Source: JACPHD01 sp964431805
GTDB taxonomy: Bacteria > Patescibacteriota > Patescibacteriia > Patescibacteriales > GWC2-42-12
Assembly (NCBI GenBank): GCA_964431805.1
Contig: CAYSKV010000003.1
Coordinates: forward strand, 1-64,000
DNA length: 64,000 nt
Direction of reading: 5' to 3'
Shown here: piece by piece, positions 31,009 to 39,560 of the stretch
How the letters are laid out: every line of letters begins with the position of its first letter
Numbering within the stretch: the first letter of the stretch is position 1
Position numbers and translations under genes: made by a program
Notes under the pieces: model-generated
Told to the model about the DNA's origin: nothing
The model's database searches: none
Seen by the model: the letters and a program-made list of their open reading frames with translations, nothing else

Positions 31009-31926
31009 ATGGATTTATTTTCAATTGTTCTTATTGTTGCAGGTTTATGTTTGTTTGAAGTAATTTCGAGCATTGACAATGCGATTATTAATGCTGAAGT
31101 TCTCTCAACTATGGGCGCTAAGGCTCGTCGTTGGTTTTTATTATATGGTATAATTATAGCGGTTTTTTTAGTTAGGGGGTTACTGCCTTGGCTTATAGTT
31201 TGGTTAGCCACTCCCGGTCTTGGACCGATTCAGGCTTTAACTGCCACTTTTTCTTCAGACCCTAGAGTTATCGAAGCCGTAGAAAAGTCATCACCCATGT
31301 TATTGGTTGGCGGAGGAGTATTTTTAATATTTTTATTTTTTCATTGGTTATTTTTAGAGTCAAAAAATTTCGGTTTACGCGGAGAAAGGTTTTTTTATAA
31401 AAATGGTGTTTGGTTTTATTCAATAATTTCTATAATTTTAGCTGTTATAGTTTGGCTAGCTTTAGATAGAAATCCTTTAATGGCTTTTGGCGCTGTGGTT
31501 GGTTCAACCGCTTTCTTTATTACTCATGGTTTTAAGCAAAACGCTGAGCAAAGAGAAAAGGATTTAACTAATAAAAATTTATCCGATTTAAGCAAAATAT
31601 TTTATCTTGAGGTAATCGATTCTACTTTTTCTATTGATGGAGTTTTAGGCGCTTTCGCTTTTACTTTAGCTGTACCTTTGATTTTAATTGGCAATGGCAT
31701 AGGTGCTTTAGTAGTCCGCCAGCTTACCATGGGTAATATTGAAAGAATAAAAAAATATGCTTATTTGAAAAATGGCGCTATGTATTCTATTCTTTTTTTA
31801 GGCATAATTATGATATTAGATAGTTTTAGTTTTCATATACCAAGTTGGCTGTCACCGACGGTAACTTTCGGTGTAGTAGGATATTTTTTCTATAAGTCTC
31901 ATGCGGAAAATAAAAAACTAGCATAA
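31009..31926 (+). CDS. DUF475 family membrane protein (TerC-like superfamily)
   Basis: This is a 305-residue integral membrane protein with about seven or eight helices. It has the acidic motif SSIDNAIINAEVL in the first helix and a matching IDSTFSIDGVLGAFAF in the second half, the paired pattern that defines the DUF475/TerC superfamily of probable metal-ion transporters. A charged cytoplasmic loop lies in between (FKQNAEQREKDLTNKNLSDL). Substrate and role are unknown; manganese or other cation export is suggested for the relatives. It is a separate unit after the secY terminator and is 20 bases before the next gene. Confidence 0.85.
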   Translation: MDLFSIVLIVAGLCLFEVISSIDNAIINAEVLSTMGAKARRWFLLYGIIIAVFLVRGLLPWLIVWLATPGLGPIQALTATFSSDPRVIEAVEKSSPMLLVGGGVFLIFLFFHWLFLESKNFGLRGERFFYKNGVWFYSIISIILAVIVWLALDRNPLMAFGAVVGSTAFFITHGFKQNAEQREKDLTNKNLSDLSKIFYLEVIDSTFSIDGVLGAFAFTLAVPLILIGNGIGALVVRQLTMGNIERIKKYAYLKNGAMYSILFLGIIMILDSFSFHIPSWLSPTVTFGVVGYFFYKSHAENKKLA

Positions 31927-31946
31927 TAATAAAATAATTTAAAAAT

Positions 31947-32606
31947 ATGGGCATTCAGGATTTGCCAAAACCAGGCATTAATTTTAAAGCTACAATAGGG
32001 CCAGGAAGTTTTCAAAGAAAATTAAGCGGCGCGACTAGATACGGCAGCTTGCGCAATTTGCGGGACAACCAAAAAGCTATTATTGATAGGATAAAAAATC
32101 CGACCGTACAGAGAGCAATTCGGAGGGGTGGACTTTCGAGATTGCAGCAAAGAGACGCTTGGCTTAAAATTAGAGCTAAAGATAAAACAATAAATAAAGA
32201 AGATAGAAGAGAAATAAAAGAAGTACTAAAACATTTGGGTCGCGGCTCATTAGCTACTCAAAATAAAACAGCCGTTGGCTTAAAACAAAGATTATCTCCT
32301 AAAGACGGGAAAATTATAAAAATTAAAGGTAAAGTAGTATTTATATCTAATAAGCAAATTAAAGCAAATTTAAAAAACAGAAAGCAAATAGACGATTCTT
32401 TTTTGACCGGAGGTGATAGCGGGCAGAAGACAAAGCCTTTTGCTGGGGCGGTTGGTAAAACTTATAGTTCTGGCGTTAAAGGTATCGCGCAAGATTTAGG
32501 AATAAAAAAAGCGACGGTTGGTTTCGCTGCAAATTATAATAAAAAATTACCTGATAGCTCAGTTTCTAGACCGTCTTTAGGAGGAGTAAAGCCCCTAGGT
32601 TTATAA
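31947..32606 (+). CDS. Basic protein of unknown function
   Basis: The protein has 219 residues and no recognised family. It is rich in Lys, Arg and Gly, with no signal peptide or membrane helix. The N-terminal half contains helical, highly charged segments (LRNLRDNQKAIIDRIKNPTV, then RGGLSRLQQRDAWLKIRAKD). The middle includes a possible short beta unit (KIIKIKGKVVFISNKQIKAN). The C-terminal part is Gly/Ser-rich and probably disordered, ending RPSLGGVKPLGL. The charge suggests nucleic-acid binding, but no motif proves this. It lies between the DUF475 gene and adk with short gaps. Confidence 0.65.
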   Translation: MGIQDLPKPGINFKATIGPGSFQRKLSGATRYGSLRNLRDNQKAIIDRIKNPTVQRAIRRGGLSRLQQRDAWLKIRAKDKTINKEDRREIKEVLKHLGRGSLATQNKTAVGLKQRLSPKDGKIIKIKGKVVFISNKQIKANLKNRKQIDDSFLTGGDSGQKTKPFAGAVGKTYSSGVKGIAQDLGIKKATVGFAANYNKKLPDSSVSRPSLGGVKPLGL

Positions 32607-32647
32607 AAAGGCTTTAAAAATATAAATTATTAGACAAATTAATTATT

Positions 32648-33310
32648 ATGCCAAAAAATGTTATTATTTTTTTCGGACCGCCAGGATCAGGTAAGGGCAC
32701 CCAAGCCGAAATGTTAGCAAAAATTACTAATTGGAAAAAAATTTCTACCGGAGATTTATTTCGCTCTGAAATCTCAGCTAAAACTAAAATAGGTAAAATG
32801 GTAGAAAAATATATTGTAAACGGCAAATTAGTGCCTGATAAAATAACTGTTAAATTAGTTGAGCATGATTTAAAGCAAAAAGCCTTCGGTTTTATTTTTG
32901 ACGGTTTTCCTAGAAATAAAAAACAATTGAGCCAGCTTTTAGATTTGTTTAAAAAAACGCTTAAGAAAAATGATAAAATTTATGCTATTGAAGTGGCGGT
33001 TAGCGATAAAGAAGTTAAACAGCGCTTAGGTCAACGTCGTATGTGCGCTTGCGGTAAGGTATATCACTTAGTTTATAATCCTCCGATTAACGCCGGTATT
33101 TGCGATATTTGCGGCAGCAAACTTTTTATTAGAAATGATGATAAGCCTAAAGTGATTTCGCATCGCTTAAAAATTTACCACCATGAAGGCGAACCAATAC
33201 TTGACTATTGGCAAAAACAAGGTAAGCTTATAAAAATTGACGGCGAACAGCCGATTAAAAAAATACACGGAGAAATAATGCAAAAATTGAAAGCATTAAA
33301 GTTAATATGA
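32648..33310 (+). CDS. adk: Adenylate kinase, zinc LID type
   Basis: This enzyme interconverts ATP + AMP and 2 ADP. It has 220 residues with the P-loop GPPGSGKGTQ at about 10-19. The AMP-binding STGDLFR and FDGFPRN motifs follow. The LID domain carries four cysteines (CACG and CDICG), which bind a structural zinc. The R-rich segments KQRLGQRRM and PKVISHRLKIYH match the family. It overlaps the start of map by four bases (ATGA), a classic adk-map pair. Confidence 0.98.
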   Translation: MPKNVIIFFGPPGSGKGTQAEMLAKITNWKKISTGDLFRSEISAKTKIGKMVEKYIVNGKLVPDKITVKLVEHDLKQKAFGFIFDGFPRNKKQLSQLLDLFKKTLKKNDKIYAIEVAVSDKEVKQRLGQRRMCACGKVYHLVYNPPINAGICDICGSKLFIRNDDKPKVISHRLKIYHHEGEPILDYWQKQGKLIKIDGEQPIKKIHGEIMQKLKALKLI

Positions 33311-34122
33311 TTACTATAAAAAAGGACAATGAAATAGAATTACTGCGCCAGGGCGGGAAAATTTTAGGACAGATATTAAAGCAATTAATAGCTGAAGTTA
33401 AACCGGGTATAACCACGGGCCATTTGGAACAAATGGCTGATTTTTTAATTAAAAAATCCGGCGGTCGGCCTTCTTTTAAAGGTTTTAAATCGGATAAAGA
33501 TGATAAACCTTTCCCCACAGTTTTATGCACTAATATTAACGATGAAGTGGTTCATGCGCCATCTTTGCCGTCTCGTGAATTAAAATCAGGCGATATTATT
33601 AATATTGATGTGGGCATGGAATTTCCTGCTTATGCTGAAATTTTAACCAGCAAGTCTGTAGTTAAGAAAGGGTATTATACAGATATGGCGGCTACCGTGG
33701 CCGTTGGTAAAGTTAGTCGAGAAGCACAAAAATTAATCAAAGTAACTAAACAAGCGCTTATTTTAGGCATAAAACAAATAAGGCCAGGCAATAGTTTAAA
33801 TAATATTGGTAAAGCAATCGAGCAATATGTTAAGGCTAATAATTTTTCCGTAGTGCGTGATTTAGTTGGTCATGGTGTTGGTTATGAATTACATGAAGAT
33901 CCCCAGATACCAAATTATGATTTAAATTATAGCAAAAAAATAATTTTAAAACCGGGTATGGTTTTAGCAATTGAACCAATGGTTAATACTGGCGATTGGC
34001 AGATTAGAGATGGTTCTGATGGTTTAACTATTTTAACCAATGATGGCAGTTTAAGCGCGCAATTTGAACATACAGTTTTAGTAACAGAGAACGGATACGA
34101 AATATTAACTAAATATGAATAA
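33307..34122 (+). CDS. map: Methionine aminopeptidase type I
   Basis: This removes the N-terminal Met from new proteins. It has 271 residues. The dinuclear metal ligands are visible in order: Asp in IINIDVG, Asp in YTDMAATV, His in LVGHGVGYELHE, Glu in LAIEPMVNTG and Glu in AQFEHTVLV. Compared with E. coli (264) an insertion of about 20 residues (FPAYAEILTSKSVVKKGYYT) lies after IDVGMEF. It is translationally coupled to adk by the ATGA overlap. Confidence 0.97.
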   Translation: MITIKKDNEIELLRQGGKILGQILKQLIAEVKPGITTGHLEQMADFLIKKSGGRPSFKGFKSDKDDKPFPTVLCTNINDEVVHAPSLPSRELKSGDIINIDVGMEFPAYAEILTSKSVVKKGYYTDMAATVAVGKVSREAQKLIKVTKQALILGIKQIRPGNSLNNIGKAIEQYVKANNFSVVRDLVGHGVGYELHEDPQIPNYDLNYSKKIILKPGMVLAIEPMVNTGDWQIRDGSDGLTILTNDGSLSAQFEHTVLVTENGYEILTKYE

Positions 34123-34125
34123 GTC

Positions 34126-34157
34126 TTTAAAAACTTTTTAAAAAATATAATGAATCA
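34126..34157 (+). repeat. Partial copy of the compound repeat seen before ndk and rplR
   Basis: TTTAAAAACTTTTTAAAAAATA followed by TAATGAATCAA resembles the start and middle of the 4920-5021 element (AAAAACTTTTTTAG... AAAAATATAATGTATTAA). It lacks the 17-bp stem and the loop, so it looks like a truncated copy in the map-ruvX gap. Confidence 0.4.
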
Positions 34158-34169
34158 AACAATATTGTT

Positions 34170-34565
34170 ATGAATAATAAATTAAGAAAAATATATTTAG
34201 GAGTTGATTGGGGCGAAAAACGTATTGGTTTAGCTTTAGCTGATAGCGAAACTAAAATTGCTACACCATTTAAAACAGCTGGAGATGTTAGTGAAGTGTT
34301 GCAAATAGTGGAGAGTGAACAGATTGATATGATAATAATTGGCAAACCATCATCAATTGCAAATTCTGAATTAGAAATTACGAATGAAAAATATAATAGT
34401 TTTATTAATGGATTAAAAAGTAAAACTAAAATACCTATTGAATTAGTGGACGAAAGATTAACTAGTAAGGCGGCCGATGCTTTGCCGGGAGATAAAAAAA
34501 CTAAATCAAATCGAGACGAAATAGCGGCTATGATAATTTTGCAAAGTTATTTGGATAAATTATAA
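34170..34565 (+). CDS. ruvX: Holliday junction resolvase-like RuvX (YqgF family)
   Basis: This is a 131-residue RNase H-like fold nuclease, proposed to work on pre-16S rRNA ends or recombination intermediates. The catalytic Asp is in LGVDWGEKRIGLALAD near residues 10-25. The middle is IDMIIIGKPSSI, and the C-terminal VDERLTSKAAD and NRDEIAAMIILQSYLD carry the remaining acidic residues. It is followed by recO with a one-base gap. All key motifs are present. Confidence 0.95.
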   Translation: MNNKLRKIYLGVDWGEKRIGLALADSETKIATPFKTAGDVSEVLQIVESEQIDMIIIGKPSSIANSELEITNEKYNSFINGLKSKTKIPIELVDERLTSKAADALPGDKKTKSNRDEIAAMIILQSYLDKL

Positions 34566-34566
34566 T

Positions 34567-35289
34567 ATGGAAGAAACATATAATTTTGAAGCGATTATTT
34601 TAAACCGTTATGCTTTTCGCGAAAGTGACAGCCGGGTAATTTTATATAGTCGAGAAAGAGGGAAGTTAGAATTAGTAGCTCGCGGAACAAAAAAAATAAA
34701 ATCAAAAATCGCTCCTCATATTGAACCGTTTAATTTGGTTGAAGCGATGGCGGTTAAAGGTAAAAATTTTGATTATCTCGGAAGCGCTATAAGTCGAAGC
34801 GCTTTTTATAATATAAAAAATGATTTAAATCTTTTAACGGTCGCTGGGCGGATTATAAAATTTTTAAATTATTCGGTTAAAGAAGCTGTGTCGGATCAGC
34901 AAATTTTTTTATTAACTAAAGAAGCTCTCGAAATATTAAATGATAAAAAATTGAAGGATAATAAAGAGGGATTAATTGAATTATTCTATATTTATAAATT
35001 AATGATTATTTTAGGCTATAAACCAGATTTATTTAATTGTTTGCATTGTCATAAAAAAATATCAGATCAAAAAAATTATTTTGATATTACTCGCGGAGGT
35101 ATAGTTTGCCTAAATTGTTTGAAAAATTTAGTTAGTAATAAGAGATTGACAATTTCGCCAAATTTGATTAAGATACTAAGATTCGCTGATAAAAATAGTT
35201 TAAGCGAATTAATAAAATTAAAAATTGATAAAGTTTTAGAAAAAGAGTTAGATAATTTTATTCGGTCTTTTCAAGGATATTATAAATAA
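34567..35289 (+). CDS. recO: DNA repair protein RecO
   Basis: RecO loads RecA on SSB-coated single strands together with RecR. It has 240 residues. An N-terminal OB fold (FEAIILNRYAFRESDSRVIL, LVARGTKKIKSKIAPHIEPF) is followed by an all-helical middle. The C-terminal zinc site has two pairs (CLHCHKK and CLNCLKN). Length and domain order match the family. The start codon follows the ruvX stop immediately (TAATATGG). Confidence 0.93.
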   Translation: MEETYNFEAIILNRYAFRESDSRVILYSRERGKLELVARGTKKIKSKIAPHIEPFNLVEAMAVKGKNFDYLGSAISRSAFYNIKNDLNLLTVAGRIIKFLNYSVKEAVSDQQIFLLTKEALEILNDKKLKDNKEGLIELFYIYKLMIILGYKPDLFNCLHCHKKISDQKNYFDITRGGIVCLNCLKNLVSNKRLTISPNLIKILRFADKNSLSELIKLKIDKVLEKELDNFIRSFQGYYK

Positions 35290-35312
35290 AAAAATGAAAG
35301 GAGGGGTGCCGA

Positions 35313-35600
35313 TTGGGAGTAAGGAATGCAAGGAAAAAAGAGCATAAACAGTCAGACGGAGAAGCGCCTAATCTTTCCGAAAGTCCAGCGAGTTTTCACT
35401 ATAATCAAAGGAGTTCGGAAAGAAGCAAAAACGGCGGTGTTGTGCCTTTCCATAGAAAAAAAATAAATAGAATGATAGCAAGAGGAAAGGCAAAAGTAAT
35501 AAAAAAAGATAGTTCTGGCAAGAGGGTTAAATTGCCCACCGGAGAAATTATTACAATAAGCAAAAAGAATGGGAAAGGCATAACTTATTTTCCTCGTTAG
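35313..35600 (+). CDS. Small basic protein of unknown function
   Basis: The protein has 95 residues and no recognised family. The start is likely the TTG at 35313, eight bases after AAAGGAGGGG; no ATG or GTG in frame has such spacing. The first 40 residues are hydrophilic and Ser/Asn-rich. The second half is strongly basic (RMIARGKAKVIKKDSSGKRV) followed by LPTGEIITISKKNGKGITYF, which may be a small beta unit. It sits with another SD-rich small gene (35656) between recO and aspS, a gene-poor patch of unknown role. Confidence 0.55.
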   Translation: MGVRNARKKEHKQSDGEAPNLSESPASFHYNQRSSERSKNGGVVPFHRKKINRMIARGKAKVIKKDSSGKRVKLPTGEIITISKKNGKGITYFPR

Positions 35601-35655
35601 TAAATAAAAAACTAAATTATAATCTATAAGCCTGGCAAAAAGGAGGTGCCTGCTA

Positions 35656-35847
35656 ATGGCGAATGGAAATCCAGAAGTTTTAAAAGAATATTTTATAAAA
35701 TATAGCTCAGCCCAGACGTTTCCCGTTGGTACAACCACTGAGATTGACGCTAAAGAATATGTAAAGGGAAAACTCGTTGAAGATTCCGGCGTCACTCTCT
35801 GGGTGAAAAATGGAGAAAAAGGAGTACAACAGATAGATTTAAGCTAA
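35656..35847 (+). CDS. Small protein of unknown function
   Basis: The protein has 63 residues and no recognised family. A perfect SD (AAAGGAGGTG) is placed eight bases before ATG 35656. The sequence is mixed: a helical start (NPEVLKEYFIKYSSA), then TTEIDAKEYVKGKLVEDS and VTLWVKNGEKGVQQIDLS, likely a small beta sheet. No membrane or signal segment. It shares the strong SD with 35313-35600 and both end before one terminator at 35878, so they may be one unit. Confidence 0.6.
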   Translation: MANGNPEVLKEYFIKYSSAQTFPVGTTTEIDAKEYVKGKLVEDSGVTLWVKNGEKGVQQIDLS

Positions 35848-35877
35848 TAAAAGTAAAATTTAAAATCGTATTTATTT

Positions 35878-35907
35878 AATCGGCCCAACATAAGAGGCCG
35901 ATTTTTT
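35878..35907 (+). terminator. Intrinsic terminator after the 35656 gene
   Basis: AATCGGCC (35878-35885) and GGCCGATT (35896-35903) are perfectly complementary and followed by T6. Confidence 0.9.
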
Positions 35908-36006
35908 CTTGCTAAAATTAAAAAAATAAGCTAATATTGAAGAATAAAACAGTTAGTTAAGAACTAATTAATTTTTGTTTTTTTATCTAAAATTAGAGAA
36001 ATTTTT

Positions 36007-37794
36007 ATGCTTAGAACTCATACTTGCGGTGAATTAACTAAAAAAAATGTTGGAAAAATTGTTGAGCTAGCTGGCTGGGTACATAGCCGACGCGACCATG
36101 GCGGTTTGATTTTTATTGATTTACGCGATCGCTATGGGTTAACGCAATTAACTTTTGATCCGAAAATTAGCGCCAAGGCTTTAGCTGAAGCCGATAAATT
36201 GCGTCATGAATGGGTGATTAAAATAAAAGGCAAAGTCGCGCCGCGACCAGACGATATGATAAATAAGAAATTATCAACCGGCGAGATTGAAATTGAATGC
36301 GAGTCAATAGAAATTTTATCAAAATCAAAAACCCCGCCGTTTGAATTAAATGAAGAAAAAAGCGAAGAAGCTAATGAGGCTTTAAGATTAAAATATCGTT
36401 TTGTTGATTTAAGAAGGCCGAAATTGCAGACAATGTTAAAAATAAAAAATGAATTTTTTCAATATATAAGAAAATATTTTCAAATCAACGATTTTTTAGA
36501 AATACAAACTCCGATTTTAGCCAATTCATCTCCGGAAGGCGCGCGAGATTTTTTAGTGCCGTCACGCCTTTACCCAGGAAAATTTTATGCTTTACCTCAG
36601 GCGCCCCAGCAATTTAAACAACTCTTAATGGTTGGTGGTTTAGATAAATATTTTCAAATCGCGCCTTGTTTTCGCGATGAAGATCCAAGAATGGATCGGC
36701 ATTACGGCGAATTTTATCAGTTAGATATGGAAATGAGCTTTGTTGAACAAGAAGATATTTTAAAAATAATGGAGCCGTTGATGAAAGAGTTAACAGAGAA
36801 ATTTAGTAATAAAAAATTAGTGGGCTTACAAAAAGATGGTCGTTTTAAGCAAATTGCTTGGCGCGAAGCTATGGAAAAATATGGAACGGACAAACCGGAC
36901 TTAAGGTTTGATTTAGAGATTAAATCAATTACCGAGATGGTAAAAGATTGCGGTTTTAGTGTTTTTGCAAATGCAATAAAAGATAACGGAGTTGTGCATG
37001 CTCTTAAAGTTGATGGCGCCGCAAAATTCAGCCGTAAAGAAATTGATGATTTAACCGAAATTGCTAAAGCTAAAGGCGCGAAAGGTTTAGCTTATATTAT
37101 CGTAAAAGAAAAAGGCGAATTACAATCACCAATCGTTAAATTTTTAGGCGATGAATTAGCGCAAAAAATTGTTAAAGAACTCGGCGCTAAAGCAGGCGAT
37201 ATAATATTTTTTGGCGCTGATACCTGGAAAATTGCTTGTTTAAGTTTAGGCGCGGTTAGAAATGAATGCGCTTTAAAGCTTGGTTTAAAAGATAACGCGA
37301 AAGCAGCTTGGTGTTGGGTGGTTGATTTTCCAATGTATGATTATTCCGAGATTGAAGATGGTAGAATTGATTTTGGGCATAATCCATTTTCTATGCCTCA
37401 GGGCGGCCTAGAAGCATTAAATACCAAAGATCCGTTAGAGATTTTAGCTTATCAATACGATTTAGTGTTAAACGGTTTTGAAGCCTCTTCGGGTGCTATT
37501 AGGAATCATGAACCAGAAATAATGTATAAAGCTTTTGAAATCGCTGGCTATACTAAAGAAGAAGTTGATAATAAATTTGGAGCCATGATCAGGGCTTTTG
37601 AATACGGCGCTCCGCCTCATGGCGGTAATGCCCCGGGCGTTGATCGTATTTTAATGGTACTGCTTGATCTAGATTCAATTCGTGATATTTATGCTTTCCC
37701 CAAAGACGGTAAGGGCAAAGATTTAATGACCGATAGCCCGAGCGAAGTTAATGAAAAGCAATTAAGAGAATTAAATATTCACCCCGTTAAATAG
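36007..37794 (+). CDS. aspS: Aspartyl-tRNA synthetase (bacterial type)
   Basis: This charges tRNA-Asp with Asp. It has 595 residues. An N-terminal OB anticodon-binding domain (GWVHSRRDHGGLIFIDLRDR) is followed by class II motif 2 (CFRDEDPRMDRHYGEFYQLD, about 215-235). The bacterial GAD insertion spans about 290-405, and motif 3 is GNAPGVDRILMVLLDLD near 545. No asparaginyl-tRNA synthetase or GatCAB gene is in the window, so discrimination for Asn cannot be judged. The stop codon lies inside a hairpin repeat (37781-37814). Confidence 0.97.
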   Translation: MLRTHTCGELTKKNVGKIVELAGWVHSRRDHGGLIFIDLRDRYGLTQLTFDPKISAKALAEADKLRHEWVIKIKGKVAPRPDDMINKKLSTGEIEIECESIEILSKSKTPPFELNEEKSEEANEALRLKYRFVDLRRPKLQTMLKIKNEFFQYIRKYFQINDFLEIQTPILANSSPEGARDFLVPSRLYPGKFYALPQAPQQFKQLLMVGGLDKYFQIAPCFRDEDPRMDRHYGEFYQLDMEMSFVEQEDILKIMEPLMKELTEKFSNKKLVGLQKDGRFKQIAWREAMEKYGTDKPDLRFDLEIKSITEMVKDCGFSVFANAIKDNGVVHALKVDGAAKFSRKEIDDLTEIAKAKGAKGLAYIIVKEKGELQSPIVKFLGDELAQKIVKELGAKAGDIIFFGADTWKIACLSLGAVRNECALKLGLKDNAKAAWCWVVDFPMYDYSEIEDGRIDFGHNPFSMPQGGLEALNTKDPLEILAYQYDLVLNGFEASSGAIRNHEPEIMYKAFEIAGYTKEEVDNKFGAMIRAFEYGAPPHGGNAPGVDRILMVLLDLDSIRDIYAFPKDGKGKDLMTDSPSEVNEKQLRELNIHPVK

Positions 37795-37814
37795 CTCGCT
37801 ATATTTAACAGGGT
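37781..37814 (+). terminator. Inverted repeat spanning the aspS stop, possible terminator
   Basis: ACCCCGTTAAATA (37781-37793) pairs with TATTTAACAGGGT (37802-37814) with one mismatch, loop GCTCGCTA. It is very similar to the arms after ndk (5642-5704), so it may be a dispersed palindrome. There is no T run (AAAAG follows), so its strength as a terminator is doubtful. Confidence 0.5.
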
Positions 37815-37844
37815 AAAAGTAAAACATGAATAAAAAAGAATTAT

Positions 37845-38144
37845 ATGAAAGAGAAATTGGAAATTCAATCGAATGAAGAATCAATAGTTGAGGCGGTCAG
37901 AAAAAAGATAGATTTTTTATATAATCTGGATAGAAATATAATGGCGGAAATTTACGATAGGATAGGTGATCTAGCCGATGAACTTGAAAAAAAGTATCCT
38001 AATGCAAGAAAATATTATTTATTTCATATTATGATAGGTAGCACTTTTGACCGTAAAGATTGTTCTTCTGGTTTTGACTTTCCGGGAGATGATTCAATCG
38101 CTAAGCTTATAGATAATTTATATAGAGAATATAAAACTGACTAA
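37845..38144 (+). CDS. Small acidic helical protein of unknown function
   Basis: The protein has 99 residues and no recognised family. It is acidic and mostly helical: ESIVEAVRKKIDFLYNLDRN and DELEKKYPNARKYYLFHIMI, ending SIAKLIDNLYREYKTD. There is no membrane or signal segment. The start ATG 37845 has no clear SD. It is followed by another small gene three bases after its stop. The nature of the pair is unknown; a two-gene regulatory or toxin-antitoxin pair is possible but unsupported by motifs. Confidence 0.6.
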   Translation: MKEKLEIQSNEESIVEAVRKKIDFLYNLDRNIMAEIYDRIGDLADELEKKYPNARKYYLFHIMIGSTFDRKDCSSGFDFPGDDSIAKLIDNLYREYKTD

Positions 38145-38147
38145 TTT

Positions 38148-38438
38148 ATGCGGCTGTCTAAGTTGCAAAAATTTATTTTAGAAAAGTGTTATAACTTCAA
38201 GGCTGCAAGGCCAGTGGAATTTTCTGATTTTTATCAAAAAAGATCTAAAAATAAAAAAATTATTAAAGATATAATTCATAGAAGTTTGGACTCGCTAGTC
38301 GCTGGGGATTTAATTACGGCCTTTGGTAAAAAGACAGCTAAAAAATGGTTTATTCATAAAGTGAAACTGACTAACCTCGGTAAAAAACTAGCTATTAGAA
38401 TAGTTAAAAACAGGCAAAGAAAATTGCCTTTAAAATAA
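38148..38438 (+). CDS. Small basic protein, possibly winged-helix, of unknown function
   Basis: The protein has 96 residues and a high Lys/Arg content. The pattern of helices with a conserved-looking turn (LSKLQKFILEKCYNFKAARP, then DIIHRSLDSLVAGDLITAFG, and KVKLTNLGKKLAIRIVKN) resembles a winged helix-turn-helix fold. The last part would be the wing ('KKWFIHKVKLTNLGKKLA'). It starts three bases after the preceding gene. DNA binding is a reasonable guess from the pattern but no family is recognised. Confidence 0.55.
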   Translation: MRLSKLQKFILEKCYNFKAARPVEFSDFYQKRSKNKKIIKDIIHRSLDSLVAGDLITAFGKKTAKKWFIHKVKLTNLGKKLAIRIVKNRQRKLPLK

Positions 38439-38497
38439 TATTAATTTACTAATTTGACGCAATTGTGAGATTTCTCATTTGCGCCCAAAATAAACTT

Positions 38498-39436
38498 ATG
38501 GAAAAACAAAATGCTAAATTCGCGTTTTTTTACCTATTGTCGCTTGTGTCTTTAGTTTTTGTATCAATTTCTACGGGTATGATAATTTTTCAGATTATTA
38601 ATAAAACTATTATTGATGATTTAACTTTGGCGCCAGGCGGTTTTATGCAAGAAGTTTTAAGATTTGCTATTTCAGCAATTATTGTGGCCGCGCCGATTTA
38701 TTTCGCTATGATGTGGTTGATTAATAAAAACTTGTTAAGCGCGAAACTAGAACGAGAGTCAGGTGTTAGAAAATGGCTAACTTATTTTATTTTGTTAGTT
38801 TCCGCCATTGTTATGATTAGCTGGTTTATCGCTACTGTAGGCAGTTTTTTAAACGGTGAATTAACTACTAAGTTTATTCTAAAATCTTTAAGTTCAATTT
38901 TAATTTCCGCGTTGATTTTTAGTTTTTATTTATATGACATTAAACGCGAAGATGTTACTAAAAATAATGGCATCATTAAAGTCTATTTTTTCGGCTCAAT
39001 GGCTATTGTGGCTATTGCTTTAATCAGCGCTTTTTTCTTCATTGACTCTCCTTTAAAAGTTCGTGATCAGAAATTTGATCAAGCGATTGTTAATAAGTTT
39101 AGTCAGATTGATAACGCGATTAACGCTTATTATGGCGAAAATAAAAAATTGCCAGCTGATTTAAATGCTTTGCTAAATGGAGGTTCAACTTATTATTTAT
39201 TAGAAAGCGATTTAACTGATCCTGTGACCGGCGTAGCTTTTGTTTATAAAGTTGATACTAAAGATTCTTACGAATTATGTGCTACCTTTAAGACGGAAAA
39301 TAAAAGTCAGGCTAATGATAAATCAATTTATGTGGATACACGTTGGTTGCATGACGCTGGTTATCAATGCTTAAAACAAAGGATTGCCACTTTGGATAAT
39401 ACCAAGGGAGCGCCAGTGTCTGTGCCGGTTAGATAA
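38498..39436 (+). CDS. DUF5671-like membrane protein with pseudopilin-like C-terminal domain
   Basis: The start is ATG 38498 (MEKQNAKFAFFYLLSLVSLV); the GTG at 38465 is upstream. The protein has 312 residues. Four N-terminal membrane helices (to about residue 150) match the DUF5671 pattern common in CPR genomes (ending SFYLYDIKRED). A fifth helix (about 163-186) follows. A C-terminal domain of about 110 residues then contains KFSQIDNAINAYYGENKKLP and LLESDLTDPVTGVAFVYKVD, which look like the periplasmic part of a type II pseudopilin. It was probably built by fusion. Function unknown. Confidence 0.72.
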   Translation: MEKQNAKFAFFYLLSLVSLVFVSISTGMIIFQIINKTIIDDLTLAPGGFMQEVLRFAISAIIVAAPIYFAMMWLINKNLLSAKLERESGVRKWLTYFILLVSAIVMISWFIATVGSFLNGELTTKFILKSLSSILISALIFSFYLYDIKREDVTKNNGIIKVYFFGSMAIVAIALISAFFFIDSPLKVRDQKFDQAIVNKFSQIDNAINAYYGENKKLPADLNALLNGGSTYYLLESDLTDPVTGVAFVYKVDTKDSYELCATFKTENKSQANDKSIYVDTRWLHDAGYQCLKQRIATLDNTKGAPVSVPVR

Positions 39437-39440
39437 GTCG

Positions 39441-39469
39441 TTGACAAAAATAGTAAAATAAGGTTAAAT
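39441..39469 (+). promoter_or_regulatory. Promoter of the 39561 unit
   Basis: A consensus TTGACA (39441-39446) and TTAAAT (39464-39469) have a 17-base spacer. The transcript would begin near 39476. Confidence 0.7.
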
Positions 39470-39480
39470 TAGATAAAATA

Positions 39481-39512
39481 AAACCCAAGGAGATTATTCT
39501 TTTTGGGTTTTA
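39481..39512 (+). promoter_or_regulatory. Terminator-like leader hairpin before 39561
   Basis: AAACCCA (39481-39487) pairs with TGGGTTT (39504-39510). The loop contains AAGGAG, and the right arm ends in TTTT. It stands right after the promoter and 49 bases before the gene, as in an attenuator. No peptide ORF is visible in it. Confidence 0.5.
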
Positions 39513-39560
39513 AAATAGAAAAATAATTGGTCTTTAAAAATTTATTTTAGAGGTATTATT

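Noticed and set aside
37827..37877. 16-residue ORF before the 37845 gene
   Set aside because: Mixed composition without amino-acid run, no terminator behind it, and it overlaps the downstream gene; not a leader peptide.
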